44,377 bases of DNA, taken from an uncultured Verrucomicrobiota bacterium (GTDB lineage: Bacteria > Verrucomicrobiota > Kiritimatiellia > SS1-B-03-39 > UBA6053). Location of the stretch: the NCBI GenBank assembly GCA_937127435.1, contig CAKZLZ010000071.1, positions 1-44,377 of the forward strand, given 5' to 3'. The position numbers were made by a program, and so were the translations under genes. Positions 1 to 8,963 of this stretch are shown here, piece by piece. Every line of letters starts with the position of its first letter. The stretch's first letter is position 1. The notes below the pieces were generated by a model that saw only the letters and a program-made list of their open reading frames with translations, was not told where the DNA came from and ran no database searches.

Positions 1-16
1 TCGGAGGGCGTTATTT

Positions 17-61
17 GTATTAAAAAAGGTCATTTTCTCAGAAGGTTAGTAAACGACCTTT
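17..61 (-). terminator. Possible terminator of the zinc-ribbon gene
   Basis: Read on the minus strand, AAAGGTC (61-55) pairs with GACCTTT (31-25) across a 23-base gap and runs straight into a T-rich stretch. It lies just past the stop of the minus-strand gene at 88-510. The long loop makes this a moderate call. Confidence 0.35.
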
Positions 62-87
62 GGACACCTTCCGGAATTAGGAAACGG

Positions 88-510
88 CTAAAGAAGAATA
101 CTGCGCGAACGATCTTTTCTGTTGGCTTGACGTGCTTGTGATGCTTTTCGCCTATTCTCTGCTGCGGTCTTTGTATCGACGAATGTCTTGCAATGCGGGC
201 AAGTTAATCCCCGTGACTCTCCACCGTGCATGCGAACCGTTTTGCCATCTCCATCAAAGCACTTGGTGCAGAATGGTCCTTCTTGTTCTTCCTTGCCCTT
301 TGCTCTCCAATACATGTTGTCCTGAAAAAGCAGTTCGGTTGGAGCCTCTAGCTTCTTTTTTAAATCCCGGTTTTCGTCCAGCAACTCCTGAAATCGTTCC
401 TGGAGTTCCATTAGATCACCCTGAAGCTCGATGACCTTTTGAACGACCTCGATATTATCAAGTTTTTGTACAAGCTTGGCGAGTTCTTTAGCGGTGTCGA
501 GTGCGCCCAT
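88..510 (-). CDS. Coiled-coil protein with C-terminal zinc ribbon
   Basis: A 140-residue protein of unknown function. Residues about 5-55 are charged and leucine-rich with heptad spacing (predicted coiled coil). Next comes a short YWRAKGKEEQEGPFC segment, and then two CxxC pairs (CTKC and CPHC) about 25 residues apart that look like a zinc ribbon. The tail is rich in Lys, Arg and Ala. Proteins with this plan (helical N-terminus, a 'YW..kg....GPFC..C.d' motif, paired CxxC) are widespread small hypotheticals in bacteria and often sit on islands. The start at 510 was chosen over the longer frame to 627 because AGGAGG lies seven bases upstream. It is transcribed away from the TerB cassette, sharing a 239-base intergenic region with it. 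A nucleic-acid or protein adaptor role is only a guess. Confidence 0.75.
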   Translation of the reverse strand: MGALDTAKELAKLVQKLDNIEVVQKVIELQGDLMELQERFQELLDENRDLKKKLEAPTELLFQDNMYWRAKGKEEQEGPFCTKCFDGDGKTVRMHGGESRGLTCPHCKTFVDTKTAAENRRKASQARQANRKDRSRSILL

Positions 511-648
511 CAGGTGGCCTCCTGTTCGCGCATTTCGGTTAAATCTGTATTGGCTCGCTGGTTGTTCATGTAGATAAAATACATCATGTCGGTGAATAAT
601 ACATGCAAATTTTGAAATGTTCAACACTTCAGAAAAATGGAAACTCTA

Positions 649-676
649 TTGCAAGGGGAAAGTAAGGTCTTATATC
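649..676 (+). promoter_or_regulatory. Candidate promoter of the TerB-BrxD-BrxHI cassette
   Basis: TTGCAA (649-654) and TATATC (671-676) are 16 bases apart, in the divergent region between the zinc-ribbon gene and the TerB gene. The predicted start near 683 leaves a leader of about 67 bases that holds the inverted repeat at 723-738. Only a consensus match supports it. Confidence 0.3.
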
Positions 677-722
677 ATTCTTTTGGTGGAAATATTATTG
701 CAAACTGTACCTTCATCCACAA

Positions 723-744
723 TGTATCTTTGGATACAAGGAGG
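723..744 (+). promoter_or_regulatory. Hairpin abutting a strong ribosome binding site
   Basis: TGTATC-TTTG-GATACA (723-738) is a perfect inverted repeat whose last base overlaps the start of AAGGAGG (738-744), five bases before the GTG at 750. It decides the start of the TerB gene. It could also serve as an operator or as a structure limiting ribosome access. Confidence 0.4.
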
Positions 745-749
745 TATTT

Positions 750-2930
750 GTGGACTTTGGAAAACTACTGGCATGCTTATTTGGCTCGAAACAAACCGTT
801 GCCAATAGAAATGTATCCCCGCCACCCATTAGAACCAAATCTGCCTCCGTTTCTTCAGGAACAAAATGGGTACCGCCTGGGGTAGCGGTCAATGTATGTG
901 GATACTCCATCCCAGATGGAATGGTCTACATTGGGAAAACTCTATCAAATTCCAGCCGGTACGGTGATGAACCTTCGCTCATCAACTCCAAAGTTTCTGT
1001 TGATAAACGGTCACCAAATTATGCAGGCTTGGGGATGAATTACTGGCCGACGTATGACCGGATATCCCCTCAATCACGTGCGGCATATCTTTCTTGGCTC
1101 AGCTCCGGTCGCAATGATTCCAATGCTTATATTGGCTATGTGTTCCTTTTCTTTTATGGTCTTGAGCGACGTCTCTTTGTGGATCTTAAACCCTCACCAG
1201 CTTTTCAGGAAGAAGCAAAGCTCATCATTGCTGAGGTTAAACGACTTCGTGAGATTTATGGGGGAAGTCGCTCATTCCAGAATTATGCAAGCAGCTTCAT
1301 AGAGGTTGCTGAGCTTGTCTTCTCCACGGGTAAACCCTACGAGAAAGAGCCTACTTATGGTTCATCTATCGGTTACGCGGTGCCGCTTGAGGTAAAGGCT
1401 GCCATTGCACACCTCGTAAATGATGGGCTCCCCTTGCCAGCAGAATGGGCGTTGGCCTGGTACGTTGGCCATGAGGAAACTCAAACCACCGTTACTCTCA
1501 AGCGTTGCTGGAACTTGTTTGAAGGGCTTTTCTGCATCCGCTATTACAAATCTGAAGGTGATGGAATCCTAATCAAGCCCAACAAAAGTCCTTTGCGTCT
1601 GACGTATAAACCAGCAAGTTCCGGTTTTGGAGGTGAGGTTAAGCTCTCCGACAGCGGGTTGCCCGACCCCACGCGTCTAAGCGGCCCCTTTAGAAAAATT
1701 TCGGAGATCGCACGTGGGGCCGAGGAGGATCTGCGAGCATATTCACGGTGGCTCGGGAGATATCCCGAGCAGTCCGATAGACTTGACGGGCTCGCGTTGT
1801 TTCCAAAAGATTTACTCGAAGCTGCCGACACCCCTGAGCTTAAAAACATCAAACGGTGGCTGATGTCTGCAGTGGGTGAAAATCAGTGGATAAGGGTGAC
1901 GGGCACAAACCTTACCGGGATCTGGCCCACGGGTATCGACGGGAAACTTCCGAAGAAAGATGCGGTGGCACTTTGTCAATTGTTTGGCCTCCTTGGGGTA
2001 GGGGTTGAGCCCGACCCTCGTTTTGGGGGCCGATTAGCCAAGGGTGATGAATACGCTATTTTATTCAAACAAGAGGAGGATATCTCAGCACCCAGCCGGG
2101 AGTATGCATCTTCAACCCTGTTGCTCCATTTGGCGTCTACGGTGGCCTTTGCTGACGGGGATGTGGGAGAGGACGAGAAAGAGCATCTCATTCACTATCT
2201 GGAGCATGTGCTTCAGCTCTCCAGGGCTGAGACCCAACGACTAAAAGCCCACCTTTGCTGGCTACTTGAAAATAATCCGGGCATGGGTGGGATTAAGAAG
2301 CGCGTCGAATCCCTCAACAAACAACAACGTGCCGCAGTGTCTAACTTTTTGATTGGGGTTGCTGCTGCTGATGGGGTTATTCATCCTGATGAAGTGAATG
2401 TCTTGAAAAAGCTCTATGCGCTACTGGGGTTCGAGGAATCCCAGTTATTCAGTGACCTTCATCAGATTTCCACAACGCCAGTTGCTACAACTACAAAATC
2501 TGCCATCCCACCGTCTGCTGTTGCAAGCGAGAAGGATTCGGAATCAAAGTCCTTCACCCTCGACATGAGTAAGGTGAAAGCTATCACAGAGGACACCAGT
2601 GTGGTGTCTGAGATCCTGGTCGATATTTTCGATGATGACGAGGAAGATGAAGATGCTGCTGAGGACGGTCTGCCGATACCCTCGGAGGATGGCGTGATCA
2701 CGATCGAGGGGTTGGATGCCACCCACACCGCTCTTATTATGAAACTTCCCCTTACCGCTGAAATATCCGCTGCAGAGTTTGAAAAGCTCGCTGAAGACCT
2801 TAATCTGATGCCTGAAGGCGCATACGAAACAATCAATGAGTTCGCCTACGATCGGTTCGACGAGCCATTGCTTGAAAGCACCGACCCCATTGAAATCAAT
2901 ATTCCAGCCTTAAAGGAGCTGCATGTATGA
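750..2930 (+). CDS. TerB_N / TerB / TerB_C domain protein
   Basis: First gene of a tightly packed three-gene operon, 726 residues, GTG start set by AAGGAGG five bases upstream. About residues 40-250 resemble TerB_N (GMVYIGK, 'IGYVFLFFYGLERRL' segment). Residues about 450-575 are a TerB domain with two acidic repeats, FADGDVGEDE and ADGVIHPDE, the conserved acidic clusters of the TerB fold. An acidic linker (DDDEEDEDAAEDG) follows. About residues 640-726 look like TerB_C, ending in a Glu/Asp-rich 'DEPLLESTDPIEINIPAL' segment. No catalytic motif is visible. TerB_N/TerB_C proteins have been linked by comparative genomics to DNA-processing and stress operons, so a scaffold or sensor for the ATPase and helicase that follow is plausible. 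The domain calls are from sequence pattern only. Confidence 0.82.
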   Translation: MDFGKLLACLFGSKQTVANRNVSPPPIRTKSASVSSGTKWVPPGVAVNVCGYSIPDGMVYIGKTLSNSSRYGDEPSLINSKVSVDKRSPNYAGLGMNYWPTYDRISPQSRAAYLSWLSSGRNDSNAYIGYVFLFFYGLERRLFVDLKPSPAFQEEAKLIIAEVKRLREIYGGSRSFQNYASSFIEVAELVFSTGKPYEKEPTYGSSIGYAVPLEVKAAIAHLVNDGLPLPAEWALAWYVGHEETQTTVTLKRCWNLFEGLFCIRYYKSEGDGILIKPNKSPLRLTYKPASSGFGGEVKLSDSGLPDPTRLSGPFRKISEIARGAEEDLRAYSRWLGRYPEQSDRLDGLALFPKDLLEAADTPELKNIKRWLMSAVGENQWIRVTGTNLTGIWPTGIDGKLPKKDAVALCQLFGLLGVGVEPDPRFGGRLAKGDEYAILFKQEEDISAPSREYASSTLLLHLASTVAFADGDVGEDEKEHLIHYLEHVLQLSRAETQRLKAHLCWLLENNPGMGGIKKRVESLNKQQRAAVSNFLIGVAAADGVIHPDEVNVLKKLYALLGFEESQLFSDLHQISTTPVATTTKSAIPPSAVASEKDSESKSFTLDMSKVKAITEDTSVVSEILVDIFDDDEEDEDAAEDGLPIPSEDGVITIEGLDATHTALIMKLPLTAEISAAEFEKLAEDLNLMPEGAYETINEFAYDRFDEPLLESTDPIEINIPALKELHV

Positions 2931-4237
2931 GTACCCGCCCTTTGCGCCCCCGAGTTCGTGATGCCATTATCCAAAGCCTGCAAGCGGGTGTCGTCCCCCG
3001 CGTCGGGCAAGCCCACATCCAGGTCGGCCGTGTCCAGGAAGTTAAAGCCTTGATCTCGGACATCGAGCGTATTGCAGATGATGGGTCAGGTGCTCGCTTT
3101 GTCATTGGAGAATATGGGTCAGGAAAAACATTTTTCCTCAACCTGATTCGGTCCATCGCAATGGAAAAAAAGCTGGTTACGGTTCATGCGGACCTGAATC
3201 CTGATCGTAGAATCCATGCGACGGGTGGGCAAGCACGTTCGCTCTATCAGGAATTGATGCGGAACATGGCAACCCGAAGTAAACCGGAGGGTGGGGCTCT
3301 CTTTAGCGTTGTCGAACGCTTCGTCTCCCAGTCTTTACAGCAAGCCCGTGAACGAAATGTCAAACCTGATGCCGTTATCCATGAACGATTGCAAGGTCTG
3401 ACTGATCTTGTTGGGGGGTACGATTTTGCAGAAGTGATCGCCGCTTACTGGCGGGGACACGACAGTGGAGACGAGCTTCTTAAGAGCAATGCTGTTCGTT
3501 GGTTGCGGGGTGAATTTTCCACTAAAACGGATGCCAAAAAAGCCTTGGGTGTGCGAACCATCGTGGATGATTCCAATGTGTACGACCAACTCAAGCTTCT
3601 GGCGAAGTTTACTAGGCTAGCGGGGTACGAAGGTTTGATGGTCTGCCTGGATGAATGCGTGAACTTATATAAATTATCAAACTCCAGGGCCCGGAACTCA
3701 AATTATGAACAAATTCTGAGGATCTTGAATGATTGTCTGCAGGGATCGGCTGAGAGCCTTGGTTTCCTTTTCGGGGGGACCCCTGAGTTCCTGATGGATA
3801 ACCGTAGAGGACTGTACAGTTATGAGGCCCTGCAAAGCCGGCTGGCGGAAAACACTTTCGCCGTTGGAGACTTGGTCGACTTCTCCGGGCCGGTGATTCG
3901 TATCAGTAACCTGTCCCCAGAAGATCTATACGTCTTGCTGGTGAAGCTACGGGACATCTTCCTGCAGGGGGTTGACTCCAATTTAGAAGTACCGAACGAG
4001 GCGATCGAAGCTTTCATGCATCACTGTTCAACCACGATTGGGGATGCATATTTCTGCACCCCTCGGAACACTATCTCCAGCTTTTTGGATCTTCTGGCCG
4101 TTCTCGATCAGAATCCATCAGCTAAATGGAGTGACCATGTAAAGCACGTGCAGTTGAAATCTGAAACAAACCCAGACTTTGCAGAAATTGAAGAGTCGGA
4201 AGACAGTGACGGCGAACTTGCAAGCTTCAAGCTCTGA
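2927..4237 (+). CDS. brxD-like: BrxD-like ATP-binding protein (DUF2791)
   Basis: A 436-residue P-loop ATPase. The N-terminus has the RVGQAHIQVGR segment typical of the DUF2791/BREX ATP-binding family. Walker A is GEYGSGKT (residues 61-68), Walker B about LMVCLDE (237-243), and FGGTPEF with the following SRL segment is the conserved late motif. BrxD is a component of type 2 BREX, where it is paired with the BrxHI helicase. Here none of the other BREX genes (pglW, pglX, pglY, pglZ) is present. It overlaps the TerB gene by four bases (ATGA), with AAGGAG upstream, so translation is probably coupled. It overlaps the helicase gene by up to 59 bases. Likely role: an ATP-driven partner of the helicase on DNA. 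Confidence 0.85.
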   Translation: MSTRPLRPRVRDAIIQSLQAGVVPRVGQAHIQVGRVQEVKALISDIERIADDGSGARFVIGEYGSGKTFFLNLIRSIAMEKKLVTVHADLNPDRRIHATGGQARSLYQELMRNMATRSKPEGGALFSVVERFVSQSLQQARERNVKPDAVIHERLQGLTDLVGGYDFAEVIAAYWRGHDSGDELLKSNAVRWLRGEFSTKTDAKKALGVRTIVDDSNVYDQLKLLAKFTRLAGYEGLMVCLDECVNLYKLSNSRARNSNYEQILRILNDCLQGSAESLGFLFGGTPEFLMDNRRGLYSYEALQSRLAENTFAVGDLVDFSGPVIRISNLSPEDLYVLLVKLRDIFLQGVDSNLEVPNEAIEAFMHHCSTTIGDAYFCTPRNTISSFLDLLAVLDQNPSAKWSDHVKHVQLKSETNPDFAEIEESEDSDGELASFKL

Positions 4238-6410
4238 TCCACTCACGCTGCTCCACTATGACATCCTGCGCTGGGTAAACAGCAAGGGGTGGACTTCACT
4301 GCGCCCGTTGCAGGTCCAATCCATTCCGGAGATTCTGCCGGCAGACAGAGATGTGATCCTTAGCGCTGCGACAGCGGGAGGCAAAACGGAAGCGGCATTT
4401 CTTCCCATTCTATCCAATCTTCTGCATCACCCTCCTTCACCTGGAGTCAGCGTATTGTGCATCAGTCCGTTGAAGGCGCTGATTAACGATCAGTTCCTGC
4501 GGCTGACTGATATCAATCGATTCTCGAACATTGAGGTGACACCATGGCACGGAGACATCAGTTCTTCGAAGAAGGCCCGTCTCGTACATGACCCGCAAGG
4601 GGTCCTGATCATCACACCAGAGTCGCTGGAAGCCATGTTCATCAAGCGTGGACTGGGACTCAAAACTCTCATTGCGCCTCTCCGCTACATTGTAATTGAC
4701 GAACTTCACGCGTTCTTCGGTGCAGAGAGGGGATGCCAACTGCTATCGCTCCTCAATCGGGTGGACCATCTGCTCCAACGAAAGCCCCCACGCATTGCCC
4801 TGTCCGCAACCCTCGCCGATATGCAGCAGGCAACCCGATTTCTCAGAAGAGAGGCGAGTGGTGATGTCCGTGTGATTTGCGCTGGGGGAGGGGATGAGGA
4901 GATTAAGATGCAAGTCCGTGGCTACGAGGTCACCGAGCCGGGTAACCAACAGAACCCCTTGGAGGGCTCGGGAACTCCTGAAATTTGCCACCATCTCTTT
5001 TCTACCCTTCGGGGCTCCAAAAATCTGATATTTGCCAATCAACGATCCATGGTCGAACTTATATCCAATCGGTTGAAAGTGGAGTCAGAGAATGCACGTG
5101 TCCCCAATGAGTTCTACCCCCATCATGGCAGCCTGAACCGTGAGTTGCGCCATGACGCGGAACAAGCGGCCACCAACCTTTCTCGGCCGGCATCTATTGT
5201 CTGTACCTCCACTCTTGAACTAGGTATCGACATTGGGGATGTGAATAGCGTTGCGCAGATCGGCAGCCCCCCATCCGCAGCTTCGCTCAAGCAACGTGTC
5301 GGTCGGTCCGGAAGAACAACGGGAATACAGATTCTGCGTGTGTACGTCCAGGAGGAGCAGCTTAATCAGCGTAGCGGTCTAATCGACGGATTGAGGCTCC
5401 AACTCGTACAAAGCATCGCAATTATTGAGCTGTTGTTGCAAAAGCGGTACGAGCCCCCGGTTGAGGGTGCGCTTCATTTTTCCACACTTATTCAGCAACT
5501 ACTCTCTGTTATTGCCCAGTTCGGGAGCGTGCGTGTGGATCAGGCGTATGGCTTGTTATGCAAAACAGGCCCTTTTCATCTGATCACTCCTGATGTGTTC
5601 AAAATGTTTCTTCGGGCAATCGCAGATAAGGAGATCGTCCAGCAAATCCATGATGGATCACTCGTTCTTGGTGCAATGGGGGATCGGCTTGTGAACCATT
5701 ATTCTTTCTACGCTGCATTCCAGACACAACAGGAGTACCGCATTTGTGCGGGGAGCAAGGTGCTGGGCAGCATCCCTATGATCATGCCCGCCGTGATTGA
5801 CATGCCCATTATCTTCGGGGGCCGAACATGGAAAATTACGGATGTCGATGAGCAAGGTAAGTCCATTTTCGTTGTTCCTTTCCCCAGCGGGAAACCGCCG
5901 ATGTTCGGGGGGCACGGGCCATTGGTTCACGACATGGTCAGACAAGAGATGATGCAGATTTTGGCTTGTCAGGACCGCTATCCGTACCTGGACCGTAAAG
6001 CGCAGGCATTCTTGGAGGAGGCGCGCTCTACATTTGCGCAACACAACCTGCACCAAACCAAAATGACCCAAGTCGATGGGCAACTCTACATAATCCCTTG
6101 GGTCGGGGATCGTATCCTGGTTACACTTCAAGTTCAGCTCCTAGCCCGTGGTATCCCGGCCGAACATTACGGACCTGTGCTTTATATCGCTAAAGAGTAT
6201 GCGCCAATGGTGGCGAAGGCTATGAGCGACATCGTATTAAAAGGGCCGGCAGACGCGACTATTCTGGCTGCATCCGCAAAGAATCTCCTGACGGAGAAGT
6301 TTGATGAGTATCTTACTGAAGAGCTTTTGCAGATGGCATACGGTCGAAAGATGTTTGAGCCCCAAAATGCATGGCTGACCGCCAGCGAACTCGCACAATG
6401 CTTACAATAA
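4179..6410 (+). CDS. brxHI-like: Lhr-type superfamily 2 helicase, BrxHI-like
   Basis: A DEAD/DEAH-class helicase of up to 743 residues. Visible motifs are the Q-like region LRPLQVQSIP, motif I ATAGGKT (64-70), motif II DELH (174-177), motif III SAT (209-211) and motif VI QRVGRSGR (372-379). A C-terminal region of about 350 residues follows, as in Lhr-like and BrxHI proteins. The start is uncertain: the longest frame begins with TTG at 4179, inside the ATPase gene, and other possible starts are TTG 4188, GTG 4206 and TTG 4218. No ATG is placed well. The order TerB / BrxD / BrxHI with overlapping genes implies one complex or pathway. In type 2 BREX, BrxD and BrxHI co-occur; here they act without the BREX methyltransferase and PglZ. 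Confidence 0.85.
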   Translation: MQKLKSRKTVTANLQASSSDPLTLLHYDILRWVNSKGWTSLRPLQVQSIPEILPADRDVILSAATAGGKTEAAFLPILSNLLHHPPSPGVSVLCISPLKALINDQFLRLTDINRFSNIEVTPWHGDISSSKKARLVHDPQGVLIITPESLEAMFIKRGLGLKTLIAPLRYIVIDELHAFFGAERGCQLLSLLNRVDHLLQRKPPRIALSATLADMQQATRFLRREASGDVRVICAGGGDEEIKMQVRGYEVTEPGNQQNPLEGSGTPEICHHLFSTLRGSKNLIFANQRSMVELISNRLKVESENARVPNEFYPHHGSLNRELRHDAEQAATNLSRPASIVCTSTLELGIDIGDVNSVAQIGSPPSAASLKQRVGRSGRTTGIQILRVYVQEEQLNQRSGLIDGLRLQLVQSIAIIELLLQKRYEPPVEGALHFSTLIQQLLSVIAQFGSVRVDQAYGLLCKTGPFHLITPDVFKMFLRAIADKEIVQQIHDGSLVLGAMGDRLVNHYSFYAAFQTQQEYRICAGSKVLGSIPMIMPAVIDMPIIFGGRTWKITDVDEQGKSIFVVPFPSGKPPMFGGHGPLVHDMVRQEMMQILACQDRYPYLDRKAQAFLEEARSTFAQHNLHQTKMTQVDGQLYIIPWVGDRILVTLQVQLLARGIPAEHYGPVLYIAKEYAPMVAKAMSDIVLKGPADATILAASAKNLLTEKFDEYLTEELLQMAYGRKMFEPQNAWLTASELAQCLQ

Positions 6411-6761
6411 TAGATTTAGTTCGATAAAGAAAATGGACGACTGACAGTTGTCGCTAAGCTTTAATTCATACCCCGGACACTGAAACTCCGTGGTTTTTTA
6501 CCCCATCACTGTGGCCATACACATGGCGGATGTGACGGTAGAAGTCATAATACCATACTTCCCAGGAGTCTGATACACAGGGAACAGTAGTGCTGATTTG
6601 GATGTAGCGCGTGGATACCCATGATGTCATGGTTGAGCAAATGCAGTCAGAAATCAACTTAAATTCACCTGTGAAACCTGTATGAAACTATAGGGGGAAC
6701 GGGACCTGCGGGGGGGGGCATCCTGAATCCAACACAACGGTTTTTTGTAGCCGAGTTGCCG
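6411..6761. other. Gene-free stretch, possibly more decayed sequence
   Basis: No intact gene is seen. A 63-codon minus-strand frame at 6466-6657 contains a protein-like run (WEVWYYDFYRH) but lacks a start signal. It may be the eroded C-terminal part of the pseudogene next to it. A G9 homopolymer occurs around 6710-6718. Confidence 0.35.
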
Positions 6762-7185
6762 TTATTCCTCTGATGCGGGGTATGAAATAGATTTCACCAA
6801 GGCTTGGGATTTTGAACCTATACCAACGATGTATTTGATGCTGCCGGGCACTTGGGCCAAAACGAGGCCTTCCTGCAAACTCCCGTTTTGATAGGTGAAA
6901 TTTGCACTGCGCCAAAAGATATTGGCCTTTGTTGGGTCCACTACCCGGGGGTTTACCGGAAAGCATAATCTCTTTAAAGCTATGCAGGTCTGTTTCAATT
7001 TTTGCGGCACCCACCATTATATAATAGGTCTTGTCCTTCTCTGGCTTCACGTTGAGTAAATACTAAATTTTACCGGCCTCTGTTTTCACCACCGTTGGTG
7101 CAGGGGTATCAGCAGCATACGAATGAAAGGAATGAAAGGTGAGTGCAAAGAGCGAAGATAACAGTATTCGGCGAAAGGTTTTCAT
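6762..7185 (-). pseudogene. Decayed gene for a small secreted protein
   Basis: An ATG at 7185 opens a clear signal peptide (MKTFRRILLSSLFALTF, then SYAAD), giving 40 codons before an in-frame TAG at 7063-7065. The same frame continues beyond the stop with protein-like sequence (KPEKDKTYYIMVGAAKIETD). Near 6940-6965 the protein-like sequence moves to another frame (DPTKANIFWRSANFTYQNGS), which stops at 6762. One nonsense and one frameshift lesion in about 120 bases point to real decay, or less likely to poor sequence quality. The family is not recognised. Confidence 0.6.
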
Positions 7186-7389
7186 ATACGGAGATTACTA
7201 CGTTTACCGGTCAATGTGTATCCCAAACCGGATGAAGAATTAATAGGAAAGGAAATCCCACCCCCTCCCCCGTTATATATATTTGAGCACCCACGGTTTT
7301 CCATCAGGTCCTGATTTCCGCTACCAGCGGATGCCACCCGTCTTCACGTCGAAGTCGGGTTTTTTAATACCTACAAACTGGAGAAAACC

Positions 7390-7623
7390 ATGCACCGACC
7401 CTATACAGTCACCCTCGACCTCTACCGTGGAGCCGCTTACCGTCCGTTCAGTCGTGTGACGGCCAATACCCTTGCCTCTTCCGCATTGGAAGCCTGCTCG
7501 CAAGCAGAGACAGCCCTCAACGTTGGTCTGCCGGACATCGAATACGCCGGCGCAGTGGATGCCCATCCTGTGTGGCAACCTCGTCCCGCGGCCCCCGCGA
7601 ATGCAATTGCGCTCGCTGCCTGA
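7390..7623 (+). CDS. Small protein of unknown function
   Basis: A 77-residue protein with GGAG six bases before its ATG. The N-terminal half (HRPYTVTLDLYRGAAYRPFSRVTANTLASSALEAC) resembles the compact alpha/beta single-domain proteins common on phages and plasmids. The C-terminus is rich in Ala and Pro. No catalytic or metal motif is seen. It is the first gene of the accessory module that runs to 11750. Its function is unknown. Confidence 0.55.
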   Translation: MHRPYTVTLDLYRGAAYRPFSRVTANTLASSALEACSQAETALNVGLPDIEYAGAVDAHPVWQPRPAAPANAIALAA

Positions 7624-7739
7624 AACATGGCACCCCCATTCCCCGGTGCGTCCCGCCGGGTGAACCCTTTTTCCCAATCAAAACCCTACCCCTAGAAGTA
7701 GAAACGAAGTTTCACTCCGGGGCAAGCAAGGAGAACCCT

Positions 7740-8165
7740 ATGCGCATTCTCACCCGCCCGGAAATCGAGTCCATAAAGGATTTCCATCAAACCATGGCCT
7801 TTCATGATCGATTATTACACTCACATCTCTTGGCTCCATTATCAGCCAAAGAGGACGTTGCCCTCGTTTTTGAAAACCATGTTAAAGTAACACCCCTTCA
7901 CAACGCAGGCCCATGCCATTGGGAACTGCGTGATGCAAACTGTGAACCCTTTCCCTTCGTCAGCCTCAAAGACCTTGTGGGATGCCCGGTAACCCAACTC
8001 GGATATATTTATGACCCGAGTGTAGAGCATCCTGCAATTCCTTACCTTCAGTTTTTAAACTGTATTTATGTCTGTTGCTTTAGTCCAACTGGAGGAGCTG
8101 AACTCCGCCACGACCGTCCACGAGAAGATGCCTGGGATGTGTTTCCGCAGCTACCCTGTGTCTAA
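7740..8165 (+). CDS. Hypothetical protein, accessory module
   Basis: A 141-residue protein whose ATG follows AAGGAG at good spacing. The same ribosome-binding pattern (AAGGAGAA) precedes other genes of this module, which supports it as a real gene. The central part has mixed polar and aromatic sequence (GPCHWELRDANCEPFPFVSL). The C-terminus, past about residue 110, is Cys-rich and less protein-like, and another plus-strand frame opens at 8068. A late frameshift is therefore possible. It meets the HNH gene tail to tail. The family is not recognised. Confidence 0.55.
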   Translation: MRILTRPEIESIKDFHQTMAFHDRLLHSHLLAPLSAKEDVALVFENHVKVTPLHNAGPCHWELRDANCEPFPFVSLKDLVGCPVTQLGYIYDPSVEHPAIPYLQFLNCIYVCCFSPTGGAELRHDRPREDAWDVFPQLPCV

Positions 8166-8176
8166 AAATTCATTCC

Positions 8177-8770
8177 TCAAGTTCGTTCAATCCCATCCCA
8201 AGCGGATTGAATTGGAGGGAACTCACGGGGGTCTGAAAGTCCCAGCTCATACAAAGTATAATTCATCTTCCCGAAGTTGCAGGCCGCACAGGTGACCACC
8301 AGATTTTCCAGCGTGTTCTCGCCACCTGCTGAATGCGGAACAACATGATCATACTGCAGCCACATACACTGGAAGCCTGCATGCTGGGATCCGTTGGTGT
8401 TTCCCCAGGGAACAGATTCAGGATAAACCTTATGAAAGTGTTTTCTGATGTCCGGGTGGATCACGGGAATTCCACAGAAACGGCAGTGGTATCCGTCACG
8501 AGCATGCAATACCTTTTTCATTTGAGCATTAGGCATACGGGCTTTAACTTTGGGACGTGAGTGTTGTTCTGGTTGTTTGGTCACCTTCACATATGGGCTC
8601 GCCTTCCCCCAGATGGATTCTGTCCATTCGCGGACCGTAGAGTCATTCGCCAACTCAAACAGCTTGCTGGCCAGTTCCGTGTGACCGGAGAGATGTGCTG
8701 AGACAGCTGCATCCAAATACCGGGCCGAATCATAAATTTCTGGGATCGGGTCCCTGAAACAACTCTTCAT
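8177..8770 (-). CDS. HNH endonuclease
   Basis: A 197-residue protein. The C-terminal half is an HNH/McrA-like nuclease: CRFC as the first zinc pair, then YDHVVPHSAGG with the catalytic His, the Asn of the ENTLENL segment, and CAAC followed by NFGK. Residues 1-80 are helical and could bind DNA or a partner. AGGGAG lies ten bases before the ATG. It is the only minus-strand gene inside the 7390-11750 module, and such nucleases are frequent in phages and islands. It could be a restriction-type enzyme, a homing-like passenger or a packaging-associated nuclease. The sequence does not separate these. Confidence 0.85.
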   Translation of the reverse strand: MKSCFRDPIPEIYDSARYLDAAVSAHLSGHTELASKLFELANDSTVREWTESIWGKASPYVKVTKQPEQHSRPKVKARMPNAQMKKVLHARDGYHCRFCGIPVIHPDIRKHFHKVYPESVPWGNTNGSQHAGFQCMWLQYDHVVPHSAGGENTLENLVVTCAACNFGKMNYTLYELGLSDPREFPPIQSAWDGIERT

Positions 8771-8963
8771 ATCAAAGACACTCCCTGTTCCAACTCAAGA
8801 GAACTCACGGATCTTTCCATACATACAAAAACTTGCCGGTCCTTTTGTACTCCCGAAACGTTAAATCCTGATGACAATTTCATGACCCACTCACTCTTTC
8901 ACCTATTCCAAACTTTTCCGAGCTCACAACATAAGAATCTTACCCCTAACCAAAGGAGAACCC

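Noticed and set aside
2927..6410. Complete BREX system
   Set aside because: No PglX methyltransferase, PglZ phosphatase-like protein, PglW or PglY is seen in the window; only BrxD- and BrxHI-like genes are here.
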